Positions 52,940 to 62,315 are shown, counted from the stretch's first letter. The stretch is 64,000 bases of DNA from Neobacillus bataviensis LMG 21833 (GCF_000307875.1 NZ_AJLS01000035.1:1-64000); one strand, 5' to 3'. Notes: generated by a model not told the origin, from the letters alone. Numbers and translations are program-made.

Positions 52940-54466
52940 ATGAGCACATTTGATTATTTAATACACGGATTTGGAACAGCACTTATATGGTACAATCTTC
53001 TTTTTGCCTTTGTTGGCGTATTAATAGGAACGGCTGTCGGAGTTTTGCCGGGGATCGGTCCAATGAGCGGGGTAGCGCTACTTATTCCTGTAACGGCTTC
53101 GATCACGGGCGGGCTTCCGCCGGAACAAGCGGCAACAAGCGCGATTATTCTTCTTGCCGGCGTTTATTATGGAGCGATGTATGGCGGTTCGACTACATCG
53201 ATTTTATTAAATACCCCAGGGGAATCCTCCTCTGTGGTTACCACATTGGACGGTTATCAGATGGCTAAGAAAGGAAGAGCCGGCAGCGCTTTATCCATTT
53301 CGGCAATCGGTTCATTTGTTGGGGGGATTGTGACACTTATTGCCTTGATTGCCTTAGCAAAACCACTATCAGAGGTGGCACTGAAGTTTGGCCCTGCAGA
53401 ATATTTTTCCTTGATGCTTTTGGGGTTAGGCGCTGTAAGTGGATTGGCCGGGAAATCGGTCACGAAGGCATTGATCATGACGGTGTGCGGGTTATTAGTG
53501 GGAACGATTGGGATTGACAGTGTCTCGGGTATTGCTAGATTTACCTTTAATGTTCCATGGCTTTTCCAGGGAATTGAGTTTTTGACGATTGCCGTTGGGT
53601 TGTTTGCACTCGGCGAAGTATTCAAGACCATTTTAGAAAAAGAAGAGGAAGATGTTGAAATTTCGAGAATTAACAATATGCTTCCTTCCAAGCAAGAGTT
53701 TAAGGAATCTGTAGGGCCGATTGCCCGTGGTTCCATCCTTGGCTTTTTTGTTGGGATCTTACCGGGGGCGGGGGCGACACTTGCATCCTTCTTTTCTTAT
53801 ATTCTTGAAAAAAAGGTCTCCAAAAACCCTGAGAAATTTGGAACAGGTGCCATTGCAGGGGTAGCGGCACCAGAATCTGCGAATAATGCCGCTTCTGGCG
53901 GTGCCATGATTCCCTTATTAACATTGGGTATACCAGGTTCAGGTACAACAGCAATCCTAATGGGAGCCCTAATGATGTACAATGTCCAGCCGGGGCCATT
54001 ATTATTTGAAGATCATCCGCAGGTTGCTTGGGGTCTGATTGCTAGTATGTTTATCGGAAATCTAATGTTACTAATTTTGAATCTGCCGCTTGTAAAGGTG
54101 TTTGCCAAAATCATTCAAACGCCAAAAAAGTATCTGATCCCGATGATTATCGCGATCTCCATCTTTGGTGTTTATGCAGTCCAAGTATCGGTTAATGATC
54201 TTTTGCTTTTACTTGCTTGCGGTGTCCTTGGCTACTTTTTCAGTAAATATGATTATCCAATTGCTCCGCTCGTTCTTGGACTTGTACTGGGACCAATGAT
54301 TGAGAATAACCTAAGAAGAGCATTGACCATTTCGAATGGTGATTATAGTGTATTTTTCACTCGTCCGCTTTCCTTAGTCTTCCTTATTATCACATTCCTT
54401 TGGCTGGTCATACCGTTCCTAATGAAGAAAAAAGGGAAAGAAGTCATTATAAATGTAGAAGGATAG
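52940..54466 (+). CDS. tctA: Tripartite tricarboxylate transporter large subunit TctA
   Basis: The 508-residue membrane protein has about 11-12 helices and forms the substrate channel. Family signatures are GVLPGIGPMSGVALLIPVT, YYGAMYGGSTTSILLNTPGESSSVVTTLDGYQMAKKGRAG and GFFVGILPGAGATLASFFSY with EKKVSKNPEKFGTGAIAGVAAPESANNA. It is encoded with TctC and TctB and followed by a two-component system that presumably senses the same carboxylate. Confidence 0.94.
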   Translation: MSTFDYLIHGFGTALIWYNLLFAFVGVLIGTAVGVLPGIGPMSGVALLIPVTASITGGLPPEQAATSAIILLAGVYYGAMYGGSTTSILLNTPGESSSVVTTLDGYQMAKKGRAGSALSISAIGSFVGGIVTLIALIALAKPLSEVALKFGPAEYFSLMLLGLGAVSGLAGKSVTKALIMTVCGLLVGTIGIDSVSGIARFTFNVPWLFQGIEFLTIAVGLFALGEVFKTILEKEEEDVEISRINNMLPSKQEFKESVGPIARGSILGFFVGILPGAGATLASFFSYILEKKVSKNPEKFGTGAIAGVAAPESANNAASGGAMIPLLTLGIPGSGTTAILMGALMMYNVQPGPLLFEDHPQVAWGLIASMFIGNLMLLILNLPLVKVFAKIIQTPKKYLIPMIIAISIFGVYAVQVSVNDLLLLLACGVLGYFFSKYDYPIAPLVLGLVLGPMIENNLRRALTISNGDYSVFFTRPLSLVFLIITFLWLVIPFLMKKKGKEVIINVEG

Positions 54467-54483
54467 GATTCAGAAATTTTAAA

Positions 54484-54507
54484 AAACTCCTTTTTAAAAG
54501 GAGTTTT
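54484..54507 (+). terminator. Terminator after tctA
   Basis: AAACTCCTTTT pairs with AAAAGGAGTTT, followed by further T-residues. The kinase gene starts 30 bases later, so some readthrough is likely needed for it, or a promoter lies upstream. Confidence 0.75.
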
Positions 54508-54537
54508 TTTTATTATGATAGAGATAGAGGTGTATTC

Positions 54538-56148
54538 ATGCGATTACATACGAAACTTATGCTTGGAATCTCCGTCCTCATCATTGTACTTGGGGCCATT
54601 ATTGAATTTACTTTTAAAAATATCCTGGAATCCAACCTGGAACATGAAATCGGTTCGAAGGCCTTATCTGTAGCACAATCTATTTCCAATATGCCGGAGA
54701 TTCAAGCTGCTTTTAAAAACGAGAATCCCTCCGCGATCCTTCAGCCAATTGCTGAAAAAATTCGCAAGCAGGTCGATGCCGAATTTATCGTAATTGGAAA
54801 TCGAAATGAAATCCGGTATTCGCACCCCAATCCCAAGCGGTTGGGGCAGAAAATGGTGGGGGGAGACAATGGTCGTGTCTTTAAAGGGAATTCCGTGATT
54901 TCGGAATCTACAGGGACGTTGGGGCCTTCCCTAAGGGGTAAAGCACCGATTTTCAGTGGGGGAGAGGTAATAGGGGTTGTTTCTGTCGGATACCTGCAAA
55001 CAGATATAGAAGAAGAAGTTTCAAAAGCACAGAAAAAGATATTTATTGCCACTTTCATTATTTTACTCGGCGGGCTGCTCGTAGCACTATTAATCTCTTT
55101 AAATATAAAAAGAGCCATTTTTGGTCTTGAACCGAAGGAAATTGCTTGGATGTACCAGGAAAAACACGCGATTCTTGAGTCTATTCACGAAGGGATCGTC
55201 GCGGTAGATACAAACGGGCGGATTACAGTAGTGAATGAAACAGCACATGCCATTTTAAAGATCCCGTTCCAAACTCTGCTTCGTGGTAAAAGAATAGAAG
55301 AAGTACTGGAAAATACGCATCTTCTGGAGGTTGTTCAAACAGGACAAGCTGAATATGACAAGGAAATTTTGATTTTAGGGGAAGTGTATTTAGCCAATCG
55401 TATTCCTATTTATAATGATAAGAAAGAAGTGATAGGGGCTGTGGCAAGCTTTCGGAATAAGTCTGAGCTTGCCAATCTGCTAAAGGAATTATCCCATATT
55501 AAAACATATGCAGAGGGCTTGCGTGCCCAAACCCATGAATATTCCAATCGTCTTTATACCTTGCTAGGCTTAATCCAGCTTGGCTCCTATAAAGAAGCGA
55601 TTGATTTTATCTCTAAGGAAGTAGATGTTACCCAGGGGTTTATTCAATTTTTAATGAAGGAAGTACCTGATCCGATTATTGCCGCATTTATCTTAGGAAA
55701 GGTAAGTTTAGCAAGTGAATTAAAAATTCACTTTTCAATCGACCGAGAGAGCAGCTTTGCGGATGTGCCCGCGGACATTAGCCGGGACTCGTTAATAACT
55801 ATTATTGGAAACCTGGTTAATAATGCATTTGAAGCAGTTAGGGAGAATGAAAAGATAGAAAAATGGGTTTCACTTTTTTTAACAGATCTCGGTAAGGATT
55901 TGATTATTGAAGTGGAAGATAACGGAATGGGAATAGATGAAACTAGAAACAAACTGATCTTTAGGCAAGGTTATACAACTAAGAACACTAATAGTAATGC
56001 CGGAATTGGCCTAAGTTTGGTACAAAGAGCGATTGACGAATTAGGCGGATCCATTACGTTTTCTTCGGATGGGGGAAAAGGAACTATTTTCACTGTGTCC
56101 ATACCAAAGAGCAGGGGGGATTGGAATGAATGGGAACCGAGAGATTGA
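54538..56148 (+). CDS. CitA/DcuS-type sensor histidine kinase
   Basis: The 536-residue membrane kinase has one helix (about 6-24), an extracytoplasmic sensor domain (about 25-167) of the PDC type used for carboxylate sensing, a second helix (about 169-189), a PAS domain (about 205-310) and a SpoOB-type kinase core. The phosphorylated histidine is H333 in RAQTHEYSNRLYTLLGLIQLG. The ATP domain has NLVNNAFEAV, VEDNGMGID and GYTTKNTNSNAGIGLSL. ATG 54538 has GAGGTG 5 bases upstream. It overlaps the response regulator gene by 23 bases and follows tctCBA. Confidence 0.92.
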   Translation: MRLHTKLMLGISVLIIVLGAIIEFTFKNILESNLEHEIGSKALSVAQSISNMPEIQAAFKNENPSAILQPIAEKIRKQVDAEFIVIGNRNEIRYSHPNPKRLGQKMVGGDNGRVFKGNSVISESTGTLGPSLRGKAPIFSGGEVIGVVSVGYLQTDIEEEVSKAQKKIFIATFIILLGGLLVALLISLNIKRAIFGLEPKEIAWMYQEKHAILESIHEGIVAVDTNGRITVVNETAHAILKIPFQTLLRGKRIEEVLENTHLLEVVQTGQAEYDKEILILGEVYLANRIPIYNDKKEVIGAVASFRNKSELANLLKELSHIKTYAEGLRAQTHEYSNRLYTLLGLIQLGSYKEAIDFISKEVDVTQGFIQFLMKEVPDPIIAAFILGKVSLASELKIHFSIDRESSFADVPADISRDSLITIIGNLVNNAFEAVRENEKIEKWVSLFLTDLGKDLIIEVEDNGMGIDETRNKLIFRQGYTTKNTNSNAGIGLSLVQRAIDELGGSITFSSDGGKGTIFTVSIPKSRGDWNEWEPRD

Positions 56149-56833
56149 AGTGTTAATTGTAGAGGATGACTTAAGGGTAGCGGAAATTCAAAAACGCTTT
56201 TTAGAGCAGATCGAAGGTTTTCAAACGGTTGGTATTGCAGCTAGTTATGTCGAGGCTAAAACCTTAATTGAGATTATGCAGCCGGACTTACTCTTGCTTG
56301 ACGTTTTTTTTCCCGATATGAATGGGCTGGATTTATTGAAAGAAACGAAGCAGCAAACAAAACAACTGAATGTGATTATGATTACGGCAACAAAAGAGAT
56401 TCATAAAGTACAGGAAGCCATTCAAATTGGGGTGTTTGATTATATCATTAAACCGGTTGTGTTTGAGCGTTTTAAACAATCCTTACTACGATTTAGGGAT
56501 TTCCATAGGAAGTTGGTTCAACTAGAGGAAGAGAGTCTCCATGTCACCCAGAAGCAGGTGGACAAGCTGTTGCGAAAAGAAATTGATATGGGGTCTAACG
56601 AAAAGTCCTACCTGCCAAAAGGGATTGACCCACTGACCTTGGATAAGGTGCTTGAGGTATTAGGTAAGGGGGTTCGCGGTCTAACGGCCGAAGTAGTCGC
56701 GAATGAAATTGGTATCAGCAGAACAACCGCAAGACGCTATTTAGAACATCTTGTAGCAGAAGATAAAATAGCGGCTGATCTTGCATACGGAACTGTGGGT
56801 CGTCCGGAGCGGGTTTATATTGTTACAACTTAA
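56126..56833 (+). CDS. CitB-type response regulator
   Basis: The 235-residue regulator has a receiver domain with the acidic pair D14/D15, phosphoacceptor D59 (LLLLDVFFPDMNGL) and the KP motif in DYIIKPVVF. A C-terminal helix-turn-helix follows (GLTAEVVANEIGISRTTARRYLEHLVAEDKI). ATG 56126 has AGGGGGGA 5 bases upstream; an earlier in-frame ATG lies in the kinase gene. It probably turns on tctCBA when the kinase detects its carboxylate. Confidence 0.93.
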   Translation: MNGNREIEVLIVEDDLRVAEIQKRFLEQIEGFQTVGIAASYVEAKTLIEIMQPDLLLLDVFFPDMNGLDLLKETKQQTKQLNVIMITATKEIHKVQEAIQIGVFDYIIKPVVFERFKQSLLRFRDFHRKLVQLEEESLHVTQKQVDKLLRKEIDMGSNEKSYLPKGIDPLTLDKVLEVLGKGVRGLTAEVVANEIGISRTTARRYLEHLVAEDKIAADLAYGTVGRPERVYIVTT

Positions 56834-56845
56834 CAAGAAACAAGG

Positions 56846-56884
56846 AAACAGCTGCCAGGTCTTTCATTTCTGGGAGCTGTTTTT
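56846..56884 (+). terminator. Terminator after the response regulator gene
   Basis: AAACAGCTGCCAG (56846-56858) and CTGGGAGCTGTTT (56870-56882) pair with one mismatch around an 11-base loop, followed by TT. Confidence 0.75.
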
Positions 56885-57052
56885 AGATGTTGTGTTAGGG
56901 AAAGTCCAACATAAATATTGTACATAGCGAATATAATTCATTGGATGAAATCCTTCAAATTAAGGGGATGATTCTAGGAGAACAGCAGTTAATGATTCGT
57001 TTGAACTAACTCATCGAGGCAAGTAAACTACTTATGAAAATGGGGTGGGGAT

Positions 57053-57826
57053 ATGGGTTATACGGATAACTATGAAAGGGATACCTATGGGGTCATCGCG
57101 TTTTGGTTGCGGAATGATTATGACCATGGGAGATTTTTCGACAGGGAAATAAGCCATTACGAAATAGAACTAGCCCGGGCTAACCAGAATAATATTCAGC
57201 GCTTGGGAACGGTATGGCAAAAAGCGCAGTCGAAAACTGGGGATATTGGTCAATTGCTTAATGAAGCAGAACATGCTTCGCGTGAATTTCACAGTTTACT
57301 TGCCTATACCATGGATAAATCTCTCCATTGTGAGGTGATTATTTCAACACCGGTATCACTTCTCGACCATATGGTACGGGAATCTGAAGAGTCTCAAAAG
57401 GTTTATAAATTAATCCAAAGTGGCGCTCAAGTTTCTCCGTCAGATGCAGTCATCCATGAAACCGTCTTTTGGTTAAGACAAATGGCGGATCATTTAGGTT
57501 ATATACGGCATTATTCAGATGTTTCAAATTATGAAGTGAACTTTCAAGTCACAAATATGATGCAAAAATTTGAGCGGCTATTAATGCAGGCTACTGCCCT
57601 TAAAACAATGATACGCAAACCGCGCAATGGGATGCTGCCAGTTTTGGATCAATTCAGGCAAACGATTATTAAAGAAGCCAAGAGTCTAGAAACGTTTAAA
57701 TTAGAAGTAGATGATCTAATCAAAAAATGTGCAATCGCGACAACCTCTCCACCAGATTTGTTAGAACATATTGCAAGGGAAGCCCATCACTTATGGAGAA
57801 ACTTAGAGGATGGGGTTATCACTTAA
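57053..57826 (+). CDS. DUF2935 protein (ferritin-like helical bundle)
   Basis: The 257-residue protein is helical in two similar halves. FWLRNDYDHGRFFDREI in the first and FWLRQMADHLGYIRHY in the second, with EAEHASREFHSLL and REAHHLWRNL, supply the E/H residues of the DUF2935 metal-binding bundle. The function is not known. GGGGTGGGG lies upstream of ATG 57053. It is separated from the response-regulator gene by about 219 bases that contain a terminator and no clear promoter. Confidence 0.8.
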   Translation: MGYTDNYERDTYGVIAFWLRNDYDHGRFFDREISHYEIELARANQNNIQRLGTVWQKAQSKTGDIGQLLNEAEHASREFHSLLAYTMDKSLHCEVIISTPVSLLDHMVRESEESQKVYKLIQSGAQVSPSDAVIHETVFWLRQMADHLGYIRHYSDVSNYEVNFQVTNMMQKFERLLMQATALKTMIRKPRNGMLPVLDQFRQTIIKEAKSLETFKLEVDDLIKKCAIATTSPPDLLEHIAREAHHLWRNLEDGVIT

Positions 57827-57882
57827 TATACTTAAACGAAGATTACTTTTGAGGTTATTTTAAAAATGTTATAAACCACTAT

Positions 57883-57911
57883 TTGCATTATGAAAGATTG
57901 TCTGTTATAGT
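57883..57911 (+). promoter_or_regulatory. Sigma-A promoter of the second cold-shock gene
   Basis: TTGCAT (57883-57888) and TATAGT (57906-57911) are 17 bases apart, matching the first cold-shock promoter in spacing and in the CTGTTATAGT flank. Confidence 0.75.
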
Positions 57912-57963
57912 AAAGAAGAATTATTTTTGTTAGTCAGTTTGATTATGAAGTGTAAAACTTTCG

Positions 57964-58019
57964 TCTTGAAGAACTGAGCAAGGATAGTAACACAATGTGT
58001 GCAAAGCACACGAGGAGGA
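57964..58019 (+). promoter_or_regulatory. Conserved leader of the second cold-shock gene
   Basis: Contains TCTTGAAGA, AGCAAGGATAGTAACA and the hairpin GTGTGC-AAA-GCACAC (57997-58011) directly before GAGGAGGA. The loop differs from the first copy but the stem is kept. Confidence 0.65.
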
Positions 58020-58026
58020 AACAACA

Positions 58027-58227
58027 ATGGAACAAGGTAAAGTAAAATGGTTTAATGCAGAAAAAGGATTCGGATTCATCGAACGCGAAGCAGGGGACGA
58101 TGTATTCGTACACTTCTCAGCTATCCAAAGCGAAGGTTTCAAATCACTAGACGAAGGTCAAGCTGTTACATTTGAAGTAGAACAAGGTCAACGTGGACCC
58201 CAAGCTACTAACGTTCGCAAAGCATAA
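58027..58227 (+). CDS. csp: Cold-shock protein, second copy
   Basis: A 66-residue cold-shock domain protein with RNP1 (KGFGFIER) and RNP2 (VFVHFSAI). It is almost identical to the protein at 27140, and the promoter, leader, ribosome site and terminator stem are also conserved, so the whole transcription unit was duplicated. ATG 58027 follows GAGGAGGAAACAACA. It probably acts as an RNA chaperone, with expression controlled through the leader. Confidence 0.96.
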   Translation: MEQGKVKWFNAEKGFGFIEREAGDDVFVHFSAIQSEGFKSLDEGQAVTFEVEQGQRGPQATNVRKA

Positions 58228-58245
58228 TAAGAACCAATAGATAAA

Positions 58246-58268
58246 AAAGACTCTCTTGTAGAGTCTTT
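58246..58268 (+). terminator. Terminator after the second cold-shock gene
   Basis: AAAGACTCT and AGAGTCTTT pair around CTTGT, followed by T-residues. The same stem ends the first copy. Confidence 0.9.
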
Positions 58269-58352
58269 TTTTTTGCCTAAAAGCTGATATATTGTACCTT
58301 AATCTGTACAATAAGGTTATTCGACAAAATGATTTGAAGAAAGAGGTATAGT

Positions 58353-58988
58353 ATGAAAATTGATTTACCTAAAATTTCCGCTGAATTACCTACAAGGAAT
58401 TTCCAAGATATCTTATATGAAGAAGATCCAGAATTAGAAATGTGCCAGGTGAACGATTCCGTTTTTGAAAATGAAGTGGTAGGAAGAGCGAGATTAGTCA
58501 ATATGGTAGTTAAGAATTGCCGGTTTAATCATACCAATTTTAAAAATATTGATATAACAGATGTAGTGTTTGAAAACTGCGATTTTTCAAATGCCGATTT
58601 GAGCAAGTCATCCATTCATCGAGTGGCATTTAAAAATAGTAAGTGTTTAGGTGTGGATTTTTCCGAATCACGCTTTGGAAATGTTCAATTTGAGAATTCT
58701 GTATTAAACCTTGCGACATTTGGGAATTCAAAGCTTGAAAAAGTAAAGTTCCAAGACACTATGTTAAAAAGCAGCGATTTTTTTGACTGTAAACTTAAAA
58801 ATGTTGAATTTCAGGTTTGTAATCTCGATGGGGCAAATTTTGACCAAACCTCATTAAAAGGAATTGATATCAGTACGTCCACATTTGATTCCCTTATTGT
58901 AACTATTGAAGATTTAAAGGGGTGCAAGGTTTCATCCATTCAAGCGATTCAATTTGCAGCACTTATGGGATTGGTCATCAAGGATTAA
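58353..58988 (+). CDS. Pentapeptide-repeat protein
   Basis: The 211-residue protein contains repeated A(D/N)LXX/F-type pentapeptides (NCDFSNADLSKSSIH; CLGVDFSESRFGNVQFENS; DFFDCKLKNVEFQVCNLDGANFDQTSLKG), forming a right-handed beta-helix of about 130 residues (50-185). The first 45 residues are a separate cap. Some pentapeptide proteins mimic DNA and protect gyrase, but the role of this one is unknown. It lies downstream of the cold-shock gene with its own ribosome site (AAGAGG). Confidence 0.85.
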   Translation: MKIDLPKISAELPTRNFQDILYEEDPELEMCQVNDSVFENEVVGRARLVNMVVKNCRFNHTNFKNIDITDVVFENCDFSNADLSKSSIHRVAFKNSKCLGVDFSESRFGNVQFENSVLNLATFGNSKLEKVKFQDTMLKSSDFFDCKLKNVEFQVCNLDGANFDQTSLKGIDISTSTFDSLIVTIEDLKGCKVSSIQAIQFAALMGLVIKD

Positions 58989-59056
58989 CAATTTAAAATA
59001 AATCGACAAATATTTACATAAATCTGCTATCCTATCAAATGAAGGAGGTGAATAAC

Positions 59057-59341
59057 ATGGAACAAACACTAAAGTTGATATTGGACAAACTAGACAACAT
59101 GGATCAAGAAATAAAAAGACATGGGGGCTTGTTACATCAATTAATTGAAACGGTAGCAGCCACGAATGTTAAGATTTCTGAAACAAACCAAAGAATAGAC
59201 GGCCTAGAAAACAAAGTAGACACTGTCATTGAAGATGTTAAAGAAATCAAAAATTCTATGGCAACAAAACATGATCTTGAATACTTTGATCAAATGATTT
59301 CCGAACACCCCAGGCAAATTTACAAGTTAAAAAACAACTAA
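59057..59341 (+). CDS. Coiled-coil protein (94 aa)
   Basis: The 94-residue protein (MEQTLKLILDKLDNMDQEIKRHGG start) is mostly one long helix with heptads (IDGLENKVDTVIEDVKEIKNSMATKHDLEYF) and no membrane segment. AAGGAGGTGA is 7 bases before ATG 59057; an earlier in-frame ATG overlaps that site. It resembles the protein at 49707 in size and composition. Function is unknown. Confidence 0.65.
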   Translation: MEQTLKLILDKLDNMDQEIKRHGGLLHQLIETVAATNVKISETNQRIDGLENKVDTVIEDVKEIKNSMATKHDLEYFDQMISEHPRQIYKLKNN

Positions 59342-59469
59342 ATCACTCCAAAAGAATACCTCATTAAAAACTTATTTCATAAAATGATTATTTACAAAAA
59401 AACATGCACATATTTGAGAACCCGTCATATAGTAACTTCTGTGTGAGAAATGTTAAGGAGGAACTAACT

Positions 59470-59607
59470 ATGAAGAACAATCAAATGATTTCATCAGGCA
59501 AAAATGAATTAAAAGAGGTAGAGGATGGATTTAAAATCATTGAAATGAATGTTTCGGATCCAACCGAGAGTTTATTTTCAGTTGTCACCCCTATTAAAAT
59601 GCAATAA
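59470..59607 (+). CDS. Small hypothetical protein (45 aa)
   Basis: A 45-residue acidic peptide (MKNNQMISSGKNELKEVEDG, then EMNVSDPTESLFSVVTPIKMQ). AAGGAGG precedes the ATG by about 8 bases, which is a strong ribosome site. It has no signal peptide, membrane helix or cysteine. A weak stem with T-residues follows (about 59618-59645). I do not recognise it. Confidence 0.5.
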   Translation: MKNNQMISSGKNELKEVEDGFKIIEMNVSDPTESLFSVVTPIKMQ

Positions 59608-59660
59608 GAGAAAAAAACTATCTTTTACATAGGAAGATGGTTTTCATCATTAAAGGAAAA

Positions 59661-59703
59661 GGCTGGCTCAAAAAGGTCACATTATCGCCCTTTTGAGTCA
59701 GCC
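59661..59703 (-). terminator. Terminator of the M28 peptidase gene
   Basis: GGCTGGCTCAAAAAGG (59661-59676) pairs with CCTTTTGAGTCAGCC (59689-59703) with small mismatches. On the minus strand the stem is followed by T-residues, so it ends the peptidase gene. Confidence 0.72.
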
Positions 59704-59719
59704 CTATTATTTATAGTCA

Positions 59720-60697
59720 TTATTTAGACGTACTAGTCTTATCCATAAACTTCAATAAATCGGTGAGCAATGTACTAAAAGTGGAGAGATGTTCCTGGAT
59801 TCGGCCAGGATATTCAGACTCGATAAACTCAAGTGTATCATTTCGGGTATGCCAAACTCCCCCGTGTTTTACCGTTTGGTCGTACCCATCAAGATCGCCA
59901 ATTTCCCAGTTCGTTGCCTCTAAATAACCGTATGGAATTCCAAGTCTTTCAAATGGGGCATGATCGCTCCAGTCACCTGTAGTACCAGCCGGATATTCCG
60001 GATTTATCCCAGGATTGGTTCCGACATTTAGCTTTTTCTTCTTCACGATTTCTATAGCTTGGTCACGAATGAAGCCAGCTTCTCCGGGACTTCCATAAAC
60101 ATACATATTATCCCCGACTGCAAGACTATCCATATTAATCATGCCAATGGTATTCTCAATTTCTTTTTGCGTCATATGTTTCGCATAGTAATCCGATCCC
60201 CGGAGACCAGTTTCTTCAGCACCAAAAGCAATAAAGACTATGGAGTACGGAGTAGGGATGTTTTTCAAGACCTCGGCGACTTCCAATAAGATACCTACAC
60301 CAGATGCATTATCATCAACACCGCGTCCTAATGAAACGGAATCATAATGAGCGCCCACGATGATCTGCTTATTGGATTTCCCAGGTTTATAGGCAATAAC
60401 GTTTGAAGACTCGGTTGTTTTTCCTGATCTTGTATAGGAAAAATCCTGGACGGTTGTGTTAAAGCCGATTCGTCCAAATTGACTTTCAATATATTCCTCG
60501 GCTTTTCGCTCATTTACCGAACCAGCTACCCGTGAACCTATTTCATAGGCTAAGTACTTCATATGTTCGTATGCCATTGCCCCGTTTTTATGTACAAGTG
60601 ATGGTTTGTAGGTTACGGTTTGGGCTGAAGCACCCCCAACAATAGTCAAAAGGCTAAACAACATAGCGATAATGGAAACTGTTATTTTCTTCTTCAT
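59720..60697 (-). CDS. Secreted M28-family aminopeptidase
   Basis: The 325-residue enzyme has a signal peptide (MKKKITVSIIAMLFSLLTIVGGASAQ, cleavage near A25) and an M28 zinc-peptidase domain. VGAHYDSV, RGVDDNASGV, FGAEETGLRGS, GMINMDSLAVGD and WSDHAPFERLGIP supply the five metal ligands and the catalytic glutamate. It would remove N-terminal residues from peptides outside the cell. ATG 60697 was chosen because GAGGAG lies upstream, and an in-frame ATG-free extension to 60712 lacks a site. Confidence 0.92.
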   Translation of the reverse strand: MKKKITVSIIAMLFSLLTIVGGASAQTVTYKPSLVHKNGAMAYEHMKYLAYEIGSRVAGSVNERKAEEYIESQFGRIGFNTTVQDFSYTRSGKTTESSNVIAYKPGKSNKQIIVGAHYDSVSLGRGVDDNASGVGILLEVAEVLKNIPTPYSIVFIAFGAEETGLRGSDYYAKHMTQKEIENTIGMINMDSLAVGDNMYVYGSPGEAGFIRDQAIEIVKKKKLNVGTNPGINPEYPAGTTGDWSDHAPFERLGIPYGYLEATNWEIGDLDGYDQTVKHGGVWHTRNDTLEFIESEYPGRIQEHLSTFSTLLTDLLKFMDKTSTSK

Positions 60698-60921
60698 TGC
60701 TCGACTCCTCACTATCTATTTTTATTAGATTAATAGATTCTCAATAAGGAAACAATAGATTTGACAAAGGTTACCAAAAGAAGACAAATTTCCATTTTCT
60801 ATTTTTAAAACAAACCTCAAATAGTATAGAAGAGTAATGATTAGGAATACTATGATGCAGTAATGAATCGGAAAAATGTGTTATTTTTAAAGATTGACAC
60901 GATTTCAAGAGGGTGGAACAG

Positions 60922-61629
60922 GTGTTTTTTAAAAATGATCAGGCAGATAAGGTACATGAGGAAGAAAAACAAATCCCTTCTACTAAAGAAGAGATGGTAC
61001 GAGAATTTAAAAATCGGCTCCAGCATAGTTTAGATTTAATGGTAAAGAATGAGGGATTGGGGATTACCCTATTATATATCGAAACACTAATCGATAAAAA
61101 GGTGCTTCATCAGGATATCATTAGCCAGATTAAAAACGGAGCCTACCAGTCAATTGATACTGTAATGGATCGAATTACGGTTGGTGATGTTCGAAAAAGC
61201 AAAAATTTGGATGAAGCCATTAAATCGACCCTTTCCGGAAGTGTAATCATCCATTTGGATGGTGAGCTTTCTGTCCTATTAGTAAAAATCCCATCAAGTG
61301 AGAGCCGCTCCTTAACTAAGTCTGAAAATGAATCACAAGTAATTGGGTCACAGATTGCCTTTAATGAAAGTCTAGCAACCAATATTACCTTAATCAGAAG
61401 GTATATTGCGGATCCCAATCTTTGCAATGAAATGTTCCATGTTGGGAGCAGAACGCACACTGCCGTGTCGATGCTCTATGTTAAGGGAATTGCCAATGAG
61501 GAATTGGTTACCAACCTGCGCCGCAGAATAACGAACATAAAAATAGATGCCATTATTGTCAGTACATATCTATCACAATTAAATCTCGAGAATTGCTGCA
61601 GATTAAGAATAACGAAGTTCCTGATATAG
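60922..61629 (+). pseudogene. gerA-type germinant receptor A subunit, N-terminal fragment
   Basis: The first 220 residues match the soluble N-terminal domain of GerA-type spore germination proteins (EFKNRLQHSLDLMVKNEG, GVAI-like DGELSVLLVKIPSSESRSLTK, HVGSRTHTAVSMLYVKGIANEELVTNLRRRI). After STYLSQL the sequence leaves the family, and 15 unrelated residues lead to a stop. The membrane domain is missing. GTG 60922 is 6 bases after AAGAGGGTGG. The lost part and the adjacent gerC fragment show an internal deletion, so this should be non-functional. Confidence 0.85.
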
Positions 61630-62315
61630 GACAGCATATTTTTAAACAAATTGACCATAACGTGAAATGGTCATTAATCCCTTCCACTACCTTACATGAA
61701 ACATTGCATGATCATTACTCGGCAGGAATTGATCCGGTTCTGCCTATTTTAAAAAAATCCGGCGACATGGTTAAAGTTTTGAGGCTCGCTCTATTAAAAA
61801 ATGATAAAATGGTTGGCAGGGTTTCGGACAGGCAAAGCTACTTTATAAAAACCATTAGACAGTCCATAAAATCGGGTGAATTCGAAATTCCGATTTCAGG
61901 AAAGATCTTGGGTGTAGATGGGAAAAACCTGACACATAAACATCTTGCCGTCACCCTTGATACGGTTTTCGCCAATAGTAAAATCAAATTAGTAAGCAAA
62001 AGAAATTTTGAATTTAATCTAAACTTGAAGATCAATGCCCGGCTGTAAGAAATAAATAGCGAAGTTAATTTGAAGAAACCCGATAATGTCTATAAACTGG
62101 AAAAAGAAGTCTCTTCCCAAATGAAAAAGGACATTGAAAAGCTCATTGCTTATTGTCAAAGCAAAGATGCTGACGTGATTGGCCTTGGTGAAGAATACAG
62201 AAGCGCCGTTCATCATTCGCAGCTTACAAGGGAAAAATGGCATAAAATGTTTCCCCATGCCAAAGTAAACGTAAAAGTAGACTTCACCATTGTCAAAACA
62301 GGGTTAGTGGAATGA
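61593..62315 (+). pseudogene. gerC-type germination lipoprotein, C-terminal fragment with stop codon
   Basis: The C-terminal two thirds of a Ger(x)C protein (HDHYSAGIDPVLPILKKSG, IPISGKILGVDGKNLTHKH and KMFPHAKVNVKVDFTIVKTG are family features). No start, signal peptide or lipobox remains. An in-frame TAA at 62046-62048 splits it, after which the same frame continues to 62315. It overlaps the end of the gerA fragment in another frame. This is the right-hand side of the deletion that joined gerA to gerC. Confidence 0.85.

Noticed and set aside
53257..53736. Minus-strand frame inside tctA
   Set aside because: It is fully covered by the TctA gene with strong family motifs, and its predicted protein has no recognisable features.
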